From Leptoclinus maculatus (Eukaryota > Chordata > Actinopteri > Perciformes > Stichaeidae), in assembly GCA_032191485.1 (NCBI GenBank), contig JAVDOI010000019.1, positions 6,022,655 through 6,086,654 on the forward strand: a stretch of DNA of 64,000 nucleotides, written 5' to 3'. Shown piece after piece: positions 47,971 through 61,100 of the stretch. The notes under the pieces were generated by a model that was not told the DNA's origin, ran no database searches, and saw only the letters and a list, made by a program, of their open reading frames with translations. Numbering within the stretch: position 1 is the stretch's first letter; every line of letters starts with the position of its first letter. The translations under genes were made by a program, and so were the position numbers.

Positions 47971-50342
47971 TATGGCAAAGTAAGCTGTGATATACATGAG
48001 AGCGGCATCAATATCTTATTCGCCTCAAATCTTTTACTGATCCTATTAGCGTGATCCCATTTGCTTCTCATGCACACACGGATCCGGAAACATGCATTTC
48101 CACACTTTGAAAAATGAGACATCAAGAAAAGGGAAACTTGCACAAAAACAGACACAAACGCAGCACTAAGTTTCCCTCAAGCTGCCACAGGTGTTGATGG
48201 AGAGAGATAAAAAGCAGCCGAGGAGGGCAGCTCCTTAAACCAGACAGACAGATCGTATCAGGGTGTTTTTGCTTGCTTGCTCCGGGCCCCGCGGTGCCAT
48301 CAGATAGCTTTCGATAAGAGTGTGACATGCTAAGGCAGCGAAGGTCAGGACATGACGGCAACGAGGGCAACAGCAGCCTCTCCGTCACCGTGCTGGGAGC
48401 TCGTCGAGGGTCGGGGGTCAAAGATGAAGTGGTCCACCAAGGCAAAAACTAAATCTAGCTGCTTTAGGATTTACCATTTACAAGGCAAATTGCTTAGCAC
48501 TTCGGGGGAAAATACGTGCATTTGAGAGACAGGTTTCTGAATGCAACATGACAGTTTTTGAAGAATTATGGAAGCCATTCAAATGTATGTAGGATTAGGG
48601 CTTCTACAATGACATCGGGGGGGCAAGCCCTTACAATTCAGGGCTGCGTTTCATTTGTCTTCTATTGCCCTTTTCACATAATCTTGATGTCACACATTGG
48701 CTGCTATAGGTCACGGCAGTTGCACTTTTAAGCCAATCCAGACAGAAGCCAAGCTGATTCTAGAAATCCCCCCCCCCTCTACGCACACATTGTCATGCAT
48801 CGCCACTCAGCTCAAATGAGTTACAAAGGAAGCAGAGGGAGGAAACATTAGCAGCAGTTGGAAGGACCGGATGCATAAAAATATTAGAGAGTGATTTATG
48901 GTCCGTGTCGATAGCCAGTTCCAGGCAAACAGCGCTGTGTAAGCAAAGAGCCCTCCGGCATCTCTATCCACCACTCCCCTACGACGGGTGACAGGCAGAG
49001 ACTATGAAGCCATAATCTTTTAGCATCAATCAAAGGGAAAGTCTACCTGTGAGATACTGCCAGTCATGCAGCTACCGCTAAACTTCAGTCCTCTTCATCC
49101 CGTAGATTAGAGAAGGAGACACCCACAAGAGGAAGACGAGAAAGACAAAATGCCAGAATGTCCCTAAATGATGCACTGTTGGATGGAAAGCTACCGACAG
49201 CAAATGGAGAACAAGCGGCTGTTTAGACAATATAATATACATATGTCCAATGTTTCTTTATTCCATGTTAATTAGATTAAATCAAATGTTTGGGTCATCG
49301 TTGTCTTATAAGGTTCACGTTTTAAACAGCAGCTGCTAATGCTATCTACTGACATTTGGGTATAGTTCATAAAGATTCTTTCATTGAACTGAATTTTAAA
49401 CATACATTAGTCAGGTTGTTCAGAATTTCAATAACTGGCTGTCGGCACTTAAATGCAGGGTTATAGAAGAAGACGTCAGAATGCCTTCGACCTATAGAAC
49501 AGTAAGTGAATAGGAATAAAGAACAAAGTGCCTGTGAACGGCACTTTGGTTCATATGTAATGCACTTTGAAATATATACTCCTGAGAAGAACGACACTGC
49601 ACGCCGTTTCATTTTTCCCTGGAACTGCTGTGCATTTGTATGGTGGCAGAAGTTGAACTGTAAAGAACCAACATGAGATTTATATTCTGCACGTCCACAT
49701 TTTTGGGTGAAGCCGACTGATTTTCTGCAGTGGCAGCACATAAATGATGTATCTTGATGAGTAGATTCCCTGTGCTATCACCGCATTTTTGGTGGCAACA
49801 GGTGGACTTAAGAGTCAGCATAGCTTCATTCGGATGATAATGCATAACCGTACACGTCAACTGAGCACCTAGAGAGCAAGTCTGCGCTACAAACTGAAGG
49901 CGTGGGGTTTAAAACATGTGGGCACTGAGGAGGTAGGGAGGTGCAAGGAACGATGCAACTGAGATGCATTATGGGAAGCGTAGGATTCAGTGTTTGGAGC
50001 TTGATACTAGAGACGAAAGTCAGGATAATTGCTTACATTTTGCACACTCAGTCTGTTGGCACACTGTATGGAGGTGCAAACCGAATTGCAACAGCCTCCC
50101 TTTATTAATAACTTGCACAAAATATGCAGCACTAGAACTTGTCGTCTCGACAGGAAATCGTGATTTTGCACAAGGCATTTGTAAATTGAGTGCTCTTATT
50201 ATATCAACAGTTATAGATGAGCTCTCCAAGCGACGCAAAATGAACCATCTCGGAGCATATGGTGTTTCAGGTTCCTTTCTCAGTAAGAGGAGGTTCCTCC
50301 ATTATCATCCTTGGTGGCTGTGAGTGTGGCTAGTCACACTCA

Positions 50343-50660
50343 CAGGTATTGTACAGTCTGATGGCTGTCGGCACAGCAGAGCGCACTTCATGTTGTACCT
50401 TGGGGGTAAGAGCCAGAGGCTCTAGGTGCTCAGTCGATGGCAGCTCACCGGAGAGGGGGCGGATGGTTTTGTGTAGGACAGATTTCAGTTTTGTCCGCGC
50501 CCACTGCCCTGCTACTGCCTTCAGGCTGTGGCAGCTGGCCTTGTTATTTTGTTTTTTTTAAACCAGTTTATTTGTTCTGCTTGCCTCCTCCCTCTCAGTA
50601 CTGCCTCTCCTGCACACACTGGCCGCCACTGGTTTAACAGTAGACCATGAGCTTTCAGAC
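50343..50660 (-). mobile_element. LINE retrotransposon remnant (C-terminal end of ORF2)
   Basis: Translated on the minus strand, the stretch ending near 50350 reads KVQHEVRSAVPTAIRLYN. This resembles the conserved C-terminal tail of fish non-LTR reverse transcriptases of the L2/CR1/Rex1 type, where a basic stretch precedes a phrase like (F/V)(V/I)P.AIRLYN. The upstream part (toward 50660) is decayed and frames do not stay open. Being 3'-end only is typical of 5'-truncated LINE insertions. It is inactive. Family assignment within the LINEs is uncertain. Confidence 0.55.
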
Positions 50661-51334
50661 CTGGACAGTTGCTGGCATGTAGGAATGGATACTTGCGACT
50701 GCACCATGGTCTACCTCTTCACCTCCGTGTCGAGAGGTGTAGCTGCCTCTTTCTGAAGTGATCCACTAGTTCCTGACACTGAGCTGCAGAGAGTGACACC
50801 AAAAGACAAGACAAAGTCCCCCCCCCCCCCCCCCACACACTCAAATACAGCATCTTCTTGTCCTCCTTACTAGGAGAAACACGTGAATCTTAGGTACTTG
50901 ATACCTACAGATGACGCAGATTGTATGTCGCTCATCACACCTTGTCAACACCTCTGCGTTGCTATGGCAACACCATGTCGTCATCCCTTCGCATACAGTG
51001 CTGGTTGCTCTGGCCTTTTCTCCAGGCAGATCCAGCCGTGCGGTTTGCCCATCCCCGGCATTCCAGGCTGCATCTTTGGGAGGATTTTGCTGCAGGATCA
51101 GCAGCCACTCAGAACAACTGTCATTCATTGAACCCCTCAGCCTTGGGCCTCAGAAATCTGTGTTCACACGAGGCACGCGATTGAAAGGTAGAAAGACACA
51201 TGCGCTCACACGCGGCACACTTGCTCATTGGTGGGTATCGAGTCAAGAATAGAAATACTTGGAAGTTCCGGGGAAGCAGCGAGTTCAGAGGAGACATTTC
51301 AAGCTCGGTCTCACCACAAGGTCACAGTCTGTAG

Positions 51335-51361
51335 GCAGCAGCAGCAGCAGCAGCAGCAGCA
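51335..51361. repeat. (GCA)9 trinucleotide repeat
   Basis: Nine perfect GCA units (CAG class) outside any gene I can support. Confidence 0.95.
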
Positions 51362-52699
51362 ATAACGGCTCACCATCTCCCAGCCCCATTTAACTGACTG
51401 ATGCTTTTTGACATGTCGGAGCAATCGAGCCAGTTAGCCTCTGGGAGGCTTCAATTAGGGCCAGGTCTTAATGCAGCAGAGAACTTTTGCAAAAGCCCTG
51501 ATACGAGGTTGTAGCCAGACTCGAATCAATACGGAGGACGTAGTTAAAGGCAGCTGTACCGAAACCCACGCTCGCAGAGCAGCTCGACGCCTCGGAGATG
51601 GGCGAGTGGAGGTGGTGGGAGGGCAGCTGTGTATTTTAGTCAGGCTGAATAGTCCCCAGGTTGTCTTCTGAGAAAGAGTTTGAACCTGCACCGGCAATTA
51701 AATCATTCTCAGTGAAGTCGTAGTTGGAGGCGAGCAGGTGCATGCTTGTACATGTGTTTGAATCTTAATAACACACAAATTGGAAATTGTTTTTAGCTGC
51801 ACCTGTTGCCAGCACGGTGCATCACACACCCACACACACACTTTGTTCCAGTGTGATAATGACATAAAAGGGGCAGAGAGACGTGAGTGATGCTGCTGCC
51901 GCACTATTTCACGGCTCCTACGACAGTTCCATTTCCTTCCAGGAGGCACGTGACTCAGCCGAGGCTCCTATATAACTGCCACTGCCACCTTACATTCGGC
52001 CCCACGTACCTGATTTATGGATAAGATGCATGTAGTTTTACACTCCCTCAGGGACCAAGCCTATTTGATTTTGTCAGGGGCAATTAAGTACTCCGCGATT
52101 GGGCTTGCAAACAGGATGAACTATGGGGAGGTACCGCTGATGATTTGTATTTCTTTAGGCTTGTTGATTCTTGATTTAGCAGAAAGGAAGCTCCAACTGG
52201 GAATTATGTTTTGTGGGGAATGTAAGTATTGCACTTATTCCACATATTTGCATCAGCTTCAGTGAATAGCAAATATCAAACGCTAAAGTTTTGTCTGACT
52301 TCTTTCTCAATTCTTGAGTGCAGACGACATCGCGAAAAACTTTTCTCTTTTTTTTCATCACTGCATTGAGTGGTACTCGGCGCTAGCAAAAGGCGGTTTG
52401 ATGGCGCTGTGGAAAAACAACTTTGAGCCAGGCAGACCTTGAGGTTGGCTGTATATCATTTTCCACCCCACAGTGCGAGTGCATCATTGTCAGGGCTGTA
52501 GCAGTCAGAAATGACAACAGAGGGTGACACTAAAAGGTCCCGGAGTTCAGCTGACTGAAAATGTCACTGGGCTGGCTCTGACAGAATGCCACACAGGGAG
52601 AGGGGAGGGCATATGACAAAACAACAGTAGAGTGCTATAGATCTCTTACACACACATAACCTCATGGAAATGTGCATATTCTGTTCCTCCCCCATCCAC

Positions 52700-52730
<31 letters not shown>

Positions 52731-54287
52731 GTTGTTTCCTCTTTGTTGTCATGTAATGTAAGGCATACAGACTTGAAGGTTCTGTATGGTAATTTAATGT
52801 TTCATTGATAAATCGACAAAACATTTGATGATTGATTACTCGTTTCAGTTATTCTTCCGGCTTCTTTCTGTTCGTTTGGACCGTCTTGGCTGAAATAAAT
52901 TAGCATTTGTCACTATGTTCTGAGATTTCATTGGAAAAATCTGAATAATAGTAAAAAAAATGCATTTACTGACCTTATGTTAACATCATTTCTAGTTATT
53001 TATAAGCTATAAGATTTTCGTTTAAATCAAACGCCGCTTTTAAATCTATTATGATTGGCATTGTTATAGTCATTCAATGTTCTTACATTGTGTAATAACC
53101 TTTCCATGAAGTGGTTTTCATAGTTGCTGGATTTAAATTGCCTTCAGCAAACGATGCATGCGTGTCATCCATTGTTACCGTTTGTAACTCACTGATAACA
53201 GCCTGATTATTATTTACTGTTCATACTTCAGAGGTTACAGATAATAGCTTTAATCTAATTCCCCTAATTTTTTTGGGACACTGAGGATGTGTGAGTCTCT
53301 CTAATAGCAGCCAGCATGTTTCTGTGAGTGTGCTGCTGTGTGTGTGTGTGTGTGTACTGGAAGTATGCAAGGTGTGAATTCATCACGGCTTTCAATCCTT
53401 TCATATGTGACTGAGGGGAGGAGAGGGTGAATCAGAAACGTCTTCCCTCATTACACCCGACTCCCCCTCTCCTCTCCAGCTGACAGCGAGACTCGTATCC
53501 TACCTCAGCCAGTCGTCTCTCTCAGTATGGCATCGGTCCATCCGCGTGAGTCACTCTAGCTCTCCCCCCCCCACCAAGTCCGCTTGAGCATCCGCTTCAT
53601 CCGATTGGCCACACGTGTCAGCATCACCTAGTGTGAACAAAAACAGATGAAGAAAAAGGGCTCACTCTCTGAAGTCTGGCCAAGCGCTGTAGTCTTGCCA
53701 CAAATAATGAATGTAAAGTACATTTCCTCTGAGTGTCAACTTTCTGTTTCAGCTCCTAATTTTTCCAATGCTGTCCGCCTCGTTTGTTGTCCTCCAAATC
53801 TGCTTGACAAATGTAACTGTGAGCCGCATGGAGGATAAGATACACCTGTTGATAACGTGGATTGATGGTCGGAAATATTGAAATAAACTAATTAACCAGA
53901 AAGCAACATTTTGAAGTTCGTTCAAATGTTTTAACAATATACGCCACTTCCCCGTCAAAAATATCATATTTTTCTAAGCAGACTTTTTGACTTAATGATG
54001 GCTCTGCTCTATTCAAAAAAACAAAACAGGACCCAGAAACCAAAGCAGCTAAGTGGAAATAAGCAATAATGTATTTAATTATTTACACCTGTGGTTTTCC
54101 TATTGTGACAAGCCAAGATGTCTTCCATAAAAAGGGCCAATGAAACATATACCAAGTAATATGACATGCTTCACACTACTCTGAAACATGGGTAGCATGT
54201 GTATGAATACAGCCATATACCCAGTTACATAAAGAATCCCACTCACACAGATGCTGCCAGCTGCATACATGTAATTAAGTACAAATA

Positions 54288-54288
<1 letters not shown>

Positions 54289-54335
<47 letters not shown>
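54289..54335. repeat. (AC)23 microsatellite
   Basis: Perfect AC run of 47 bases. The Cys/Val-rich open frame crossing it on the minus strand is an artefact. Confidence 0.97.
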
Positions 54336-54336
<1 letters not shown>

Positions 54337-57300
54337 CGGAGAGGTTTCCCTGGCAACCAGAGGCCAGGAAAGGACTTGTATTGAGCGACAGTGTTTTAGT
54401 GCAGATGACCATTTCACCACATATTGAATCTCCCTGCCCTCGGAGGAATTGATCCTTTTATCCAAAACATTTTCATTTCACTGAAAAACGCGAAAGAGAT
54501 GTTACAAACATTTGTGAAAGGATATAATAGTAAAAACTCTGGTATGTCTTAAAATACTGAGTTTGCTCCTAGCAGCTTGGATAGTTTCTTTTTTATGGAT
54601 TACGTGAGTCTGTGATAAGAGCGCTTCCACAGATGTTATCGTCGCACCGCGCGGCTATGCAGATGACTTTTACGGCATGTGCGGAGTTTTCAGGTATCCA
54701 TTTTCATAAAGACACATTACGGGGAAGTGAACAATCATTTGCGCCCCCGAAGGTGCTGCGGTGTTAATTGGAAGAGATGTTGCTATCCTGCGGTCATAAC
54801 TCTGCTGTAAGATTAAAAAACGTGTCAACAGCATTACCTTTCAGAAATACGATCATGTCATAGTTGCTGAATTATTAGCTACAATGCCGAGCATGTGTCA
54901 AAGTGAGTGTGTGATCGTGACAGAAATTGAGGTTACAGGGAATATAAATAAGCACGGCTAGAATCCAGCTCAGGTGAATTTAAGACTATCAAGTCTGCTA
55001 ATTGGTTTAAAATGAATCTCTCTCTCTCTCTCTCTCTCTCTCAGTGAAACACTAGTTGTCAATTCAATCAGAAGCAGTGGGTCGGTCTGTCTCACTCTCA
55101 CTGTGAGGAAGAAGAAATGGCCTCCCGGGGGATCTTACACATTATGATGGTGAGCAGCTTTAGTGCTTGTGAGAGAAAGTGGGCTCAGTCAATTTAGAAG
55201 GGCCGAATATATGTTGTAAGTTCAGATCCAGTCAGTAGGGACATGTCAAGACAGTTTCCCCCTCCAGAGGACAACATCAAATAAAGAAGAAGAGGTCTCG
55301 TGTAAAAGCTGCTTGTGAATCATGCATCGAGTGTTTTTTCCGGGCGCCTTCTCCAACTGGAGCTCATAAGAGATGCTCTTTTATGCGGCTCCTCTTCACA
55401 AACAAATGGGATATTCTATTCCAACAGCAGGTTTTACCAGCATCAAACACCCTGGCTGCATGTCAGCTTTAACATGCTTTCATGAAAAGGGAAAATGTTA
55501 TTTCTCCTCCATAAGAAAATGTGATTGCATCATTTCTGTTGAAGTTATTTTGATGAGGATGATGGTGAGATGAAAAAAAGCCAGCACATCCTTTGAGATT
55601 GAACCTTGGTTGTGGTGAGCATAGAAGTCTGAGCAAATAATCCTGATGAAGCTCATCTCATGTAGACATGGGGCACGCTTGGAGGTTGGACCGATGATGT
55701 CATCATGTGAGGATGTTTGGAAGAGAGCAACCCAGTTGCTAGGAACTAGTGTTTTCATCCGACATTGTTTTCTGGTGACTGGGTTAACACGTGATCTAAC
55801 GTGACTGTATCTGAAGATTACAGCCCCAATGTGAGGGGGGAAAACAAACATGCATGTATAATGAGACAAAACTGAAAGGATGGGGCTTTCGACAGTGAAT
55901 GAGGACACTGCTGGGAGTTGCAGTCTCCGATAAGTGTGCCTCTCTTTGGGATGAATGTCTTGATCAGTGAGAGGGGAGGAACAGGAGGCTGGGAAAACAG
56001 CTTGTACAGCCGGTATAATAAGCCCCAGCTTTGGCAGAGAGTGGCAGCGCTTTATTACTCGTCTAAGTAAATGTATAATTGAGCGAGTCATCTCATCCAC
56101 TGGCGCACCAGACTGTACTGCGAACGCTGGCGAAGGACAGACACATTTATTTGAAATTACATCTCAGAAACTGCCAGGGAGGATGAGTGACGAGCATCAG
56201 GACACTGGGGGCTCTTACCACCTTCAGGCATGCAGGGTTTTTGGAGGAATAGTGCAAAGCAGTTCCTGTCAGATACAAACTATATTTCCAAAATCTCTGG
56301 AAATGGTGGATGAAATTGCACTTGGCTTCCCTTGGGAGGGTATTAAATGAAAACACTGAGATCAAACATTCCCTGCTCTTTCAATTAGACGCCATTCCAC
56401 TTGAGCCTGCTGGATCTCTTATGTAAAAACCCATGTGCTGCAATTAGTTCCGATTTAGTGTGTTTTATTAAAACATAGCCTGGAGGTTGAGAGGAAAGTC
56501 AGCACAGCGATGTTCGTCCTGGCATTCTATCTGGACGTCAAATGTTTGAATCATTAAACTGAACTCTTGAGCTGCAAATTTGACTTAAAGGACGACACCT
56601 CGAGCTCATTGCAACCCAACGGTGCGATGGCAGTTTCTTACTGATAAATGAAGAATAAGAACCAAGATATCTTACATCTTCATCACACCGGCTCGAACCC
56701 AAGAGCACCACAACATCATGGGAACGGGAATAGAAGGAGTTTAATTTCCACAGTGCTTTCTGCACCATTAACGAAGGCTGTGATTAATGGTTTACATCCA
56801 CCCAAAGCCCCACCTGTGAGGATCGCAATGAAGACGATCATTTGTCGGGACGCCGACGCTTTCGACTCCCTCACATGGGATGCACGGAAAAAGCAGCAGG
56901 AGTAGAAGGCACAGGGGGGGTTCATTTTCACTCGCACCTGTACTAAAGTCCCCACTGTTGCAAATATTGTGACTTTCTAATCAGCAATTTTGGCGCAAGT
57001 GCAGAAGGGGCACACAGTAGGCGTGTTCAATAGGGGAAATAGCCTCGCATCAATTCTGCCGTTTTTTCCGCCGACCTCTTTCGCTGTTCGCAATCCACCC
57101 ATGTAATCCATCATGCGGACATTAATTATGTACTCGGCTCTTCCAGGACAAAGGCTCTAATGAAGGGCATGTCGACGCGGGCCTTTCCCGAAAACAGTGC
57201 CGTCACGGAGGTGGGAGGGGATGCTTGTGCCGAGCCCCCCACTTGGGTTTGATCTTGAAGAGGAAAGCGAAAACACTTCAACTGCATTTTCAGCACCTGC

Positions 57301-57759
57301 ATTGTGATCATGCTGGCTATGTGCACAGCTGGATGTGCACACTCTTAATAGATGCACATGGGCCACTGGGGGTAGAGCTAACTTGCTGGCAGTCAAGATG
57401 ATTTCCTCATTTGTAATAAAGCAATGTCAGATGTTTGTGCATATAGGATATAAATATATGTGATCTTCTATCGTTTATATGAAAATTGACGCTACTGTCA
57501 TGTCGTGCACGGTAAATATGAAGCTAGCAGTAGCAGGTGGTCGGGTTAGCTTTTTTTAATCCATACACAAAAAATGATTTGAAAACGATGAGCTAGATGA
57601 GCAGCTTCATACTTAGTGCACAGAAGTGCACAGAGTAAAATGGGAGAACTACAGGTTGTGTTAGTGAAGTGGTTTCACCTGTGATGTTACTCCTACCCAT
57701 GACTCTAGTGGGATCTATAACCGTGTGCCCTAGGCAGACATGACAAGTCAGCCAGACAA

Positions 57760-58110
57760 AGCACGTCCCTGCCAGCCGGGCCACAGAGAGACAGAAGTGC
57801 GGAGGCGTCGTGATGGATTGAAGACAGAACCAAGGACGGAGCCGCTGCAGGTCTGCTCTCTCCGTTTCAGCTGGACACCTCGCAGCAGCAGCAGCAGCAG
57901 CAGCAGCCCTCGCCGAGCTCTGAGCCTTCGGAGGCACGGAGCGATGGCTCGAGGTGTGAAACTCGAGCCATAACGGAGCCGTGTGGGCTTTTGTTTCATG
58001 GCTAATTACTGCTGACTCCTGGCTCTCGTCCCCACCCCCCCCACCCCTGCTCTCTCTTCCCTCCATCACCCCTCTGCCGCCTCTGTCTTGCTGTTCACCA
58101 GTGGAAAAGG
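57760..58110 (+). other. GC-rich block with CAG repeat; possible unassigned exon
   Basis: The stretch is richer in CpG than its surroundings and holds (GCA)8 at 57882-57906. CTCTCCGTTTCAG at 57858-57870 looks like a splice acceptor, and a second pyrimidine-rich acceptor-like site ends TTCACCAG at about 58101. No clear donor or conserved protein is visible, and the Ser-rich and Leu-rich frames come from the repeat. It could be a first exon or CpG-rich regulatory element of an unknown transcript, or nothing. Confidence 0.25.
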
Positions 58111-61100
58111 TATTACTAATGACAGAAGAAGGTTACCCAATTTATCTTCGGGCAAAACCTCTCAGAGCTAGCTCTGCTTGCGTCCTTGCGGAGAGCAGAT
58201 TGCTAGAGGAAAAAAAAAGAAACAACGAGCAAACAGACACACACAACAAACCCTAAGGCTGCAACTAGAGACTTAACTGATCCCAATCTGACTCTGGTTT
58301 AAATTGCTGAAATCATTTTGGTTTTCCTTTTCATCCACTTTTTTTCCCACTCATTTCTTTGTTCTTTCTGCCGCTGCAACCTGAATACATTGATTTTTAA
58401 ATTCTATGGTGGTCTATTAAATGCTATGGGGCAAAGACACTTAACGGAATCTTTTTCACGGCGGCTTCCAGATCCATGCGGTGTGCTTTCAATGCAGATG
58501 GTGCGATTTATCACAGAGGATGAGAAGGAAGACTGGGGTTAGAGAAACTAGCTCAGGGGAGCTTTGGTGGGTTGAATCACACATGTGACTATAAGACAGG
58601 GTAAATTCAGCTAATAGTAGAAGAATAAGGGAGATAGCTTGGATTTAGAAAGCGCAAAAAAAGAGGTTGAGTGAAAAAGAGAGGGGGGGGGGGCATTAGA
58701 CGAGGTGAACAGCAAGGAGGAAGTGACTGACGTGTCCATGCTAAATAAATGAGGAGCAGGATGTCCACAGCTGTTACCGACTAAACCCCTGATTAAACGC
58801 GTATTAATCAGCTGAGACCGAAGGACTCACTCCAACATTCATCAGGTTTAAGCTGCTCGGCGAAGGCCAAAGATGTAGTACCGCTAACAGTGTCGGATTA
58901 CAAAAGGTGGAAACAATAGGTAACCGTGTCGGAGATTATTCGTACTGAAGGCCTCAAGGTGAACACGATCTCTTGCTATTATAAAAAGAAACATTTCTAC
59001 TACATGGTGTTCCATAAAGAAGGGATACCCGGCCATCATCCACTCCTCCTTCATCACCGGGCTGTCGTGCTTAACGTTGATCTATCACAACGCTATGTTC
59101 TCTGAGCCTCCTCCGTCACTGCACCGGGGCCAGCTGACAGTTTGAAAACCCCACCCCCTGTTTTTGCGATATTCATCCCATTCATTTCCCCCCAGCAATT
59201 TCTTTTGAACATACACAACATGGTGCCAATAACTTCTGCGGTACAGCGGAGGATTTATGGCAACAAGCCTGATTGACTGATATGGCCCGCAAAACTGGTT
59301 TGTCGTAATGTCGCTGTAAAAAGCATGAAAAACTGTGACATATGGGGATAAACATCCTCCGCTTAGTGCTGGTGGGTTTTACAAGGGCTTCAGTCTTGTG
59401 TGAAAGATCTATGAAATGTGGCCGCACCAATATGGATCTGTCCATAAAAGAAATATACTGAGTGAAATTAATTTATGTAAATGATGGGTGAAGGTAAGGT
59501 TTAGGGTCCCTTGAGACGTGGCATTTCATCAATTTTTTTTGCGGGCACTTTGACATAATTGCGAGCACTAAATCTGTGATCGGCGCCGGCGAATGCAAAA
59601 ACCCACAGTGGCAGCCTGACATTTATGGAGGGTCACCTCATGTGGTATGGCAGAGAGATGTGTGTGGGGGGGTGGGGGGGGGCTGCAATCTTAATTTTGA
59701 CTCGCTGAAGAGCGCATGAAATGTACAGAAAATGGCTGGTTGAATTGTATGAGCATATGAAACCGAAGGAGCATTTAATTAGAGGCTTTGCTATTGATTG
59801 AGTTTGGGCAGAGGTGGGTTTTTCATGAGCTGCTCGGGCTTTTGTGGAGCAATTTATTTTTCGCAGCCGGCAGAGAGGATTCATCCTGCAGAGAAATGAA
59901 GCTGTTGGATGAAGAAGTTCAAGATAAGAGAGGGGATTGCAAGGAAGGGGAGGAGAGAGACAGACAGATACGATTTTTTATTTACTTGGTTTAACTTTAC
60001 ACAAGCACTTTACCTCTAACTTTAATTGGCAGCCTGGAGAATGGTTGAAACATGTAGTGGGGAGCAGGAGAATCAACAGTATATAAGAAGTCAACGCAGA
60101 AACATAAACAGTATGAATCTGGGGAAACAAAACGCAGAACAAGCTGAAAAGAATGGCTGGTCAGCATAGCAAGCTATAAGACTGTGTGTGTGTTTGTGGT
60201 GTAGTTTCTTTTTTTTGGGGGGGGGGGTATGATCATCCTGGCAGAGCAGTCTCAACAGCTGTAGTGTCTGTGAGCAGAAGCAGCAGCATCAGCAGTGCAA
60301 CATCTGTCTGTGCTTCTGTGCCCTTTAGTCAGCTGAACCCCTCCATCGCAAGTGTCTCTCTGATAGGCTCGATTCTGAACTGTATTCAAAAAACAAACAC
60401 TGGTATTTAAACTAGAGTAGAGTACTGTAATGGAACCACGCCGCGGCAGTTTTTAAGTCACAAAAGCTCATTTACATCCATTCTGATTTACTGGTATTGA
60501 GATAATTTTTCAGAGAATTAGGATTTGCTCTCATGTGACATGGATCGGATTTTTTTTCAGAGTTGTGTGGACACACTAGTTGGTCATTGGTGATCAGACA
60601 ATGATAATGTTTGTTATCTAGAAAACATGACGTTCATTTAGTCTGCTAAAAAACGAGGTAAAGAAGGCAGACGCATGATATCATGTGAATCTCATGCCAT
60701 GAATCTCATGCGACGTCATTGTCCAGCCACGCTTTGTGAGAAAGACGGAAAAAGATGCAAAGTACAACCCTGCACAAAGAGACACTCAGTGTGAGGAGGA
60801 ACACAACTTTCAAATAAGTGCACAGGAATGAATTCAAAATGAGAGAAAGTTATGTTATGTTCGGCATGCACGCTAGATTCTGAGGACCCGGCGTCTCTGA
60901 GCTTTTGATCGCTCACAAACTCGGCGGTTTCGGCACCTTTGTGACGACATGTTCCAAAATGCAAAATGTTGATAGGAGAGGAAAACAACAGATAACACGC
61001 TGCCAGACTGATGTAACACATTGCTGTCACATTATGAATGCGGCTCTCGACAAGGTCACAGGTGCTTGTCAACCTCCTGAGTCTCAAATACAATTCTAAT

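Larger units (their letters stand above)
40651..50342. other. Intergenic or large-intron DNA
   Basis: No gene is supported. Besides the repeats listed separately there is a triple 9-bp tandem (TGCAATTAA-like) at 41190-41216, a T14 run near 41049, a GAG-rich purine tract at 41925-41968, a (TG)13 run at 42833-42859, CA runs near 43676 and GT runs near 45648 and 45703. The stretch 46290-46580 is repeat-free and of mixed composition, but I cannot assign a function. Confidence 0.6.

Noticed and set aside
55498..56100. 200-codon minus-strand open frame, the longest after lrrn3
   Set aside because: No domain, signal peptide or repeat identity; no splice signals or neighbours to support it; a frame of this length can occur by chance in 64 kb read in six frames.
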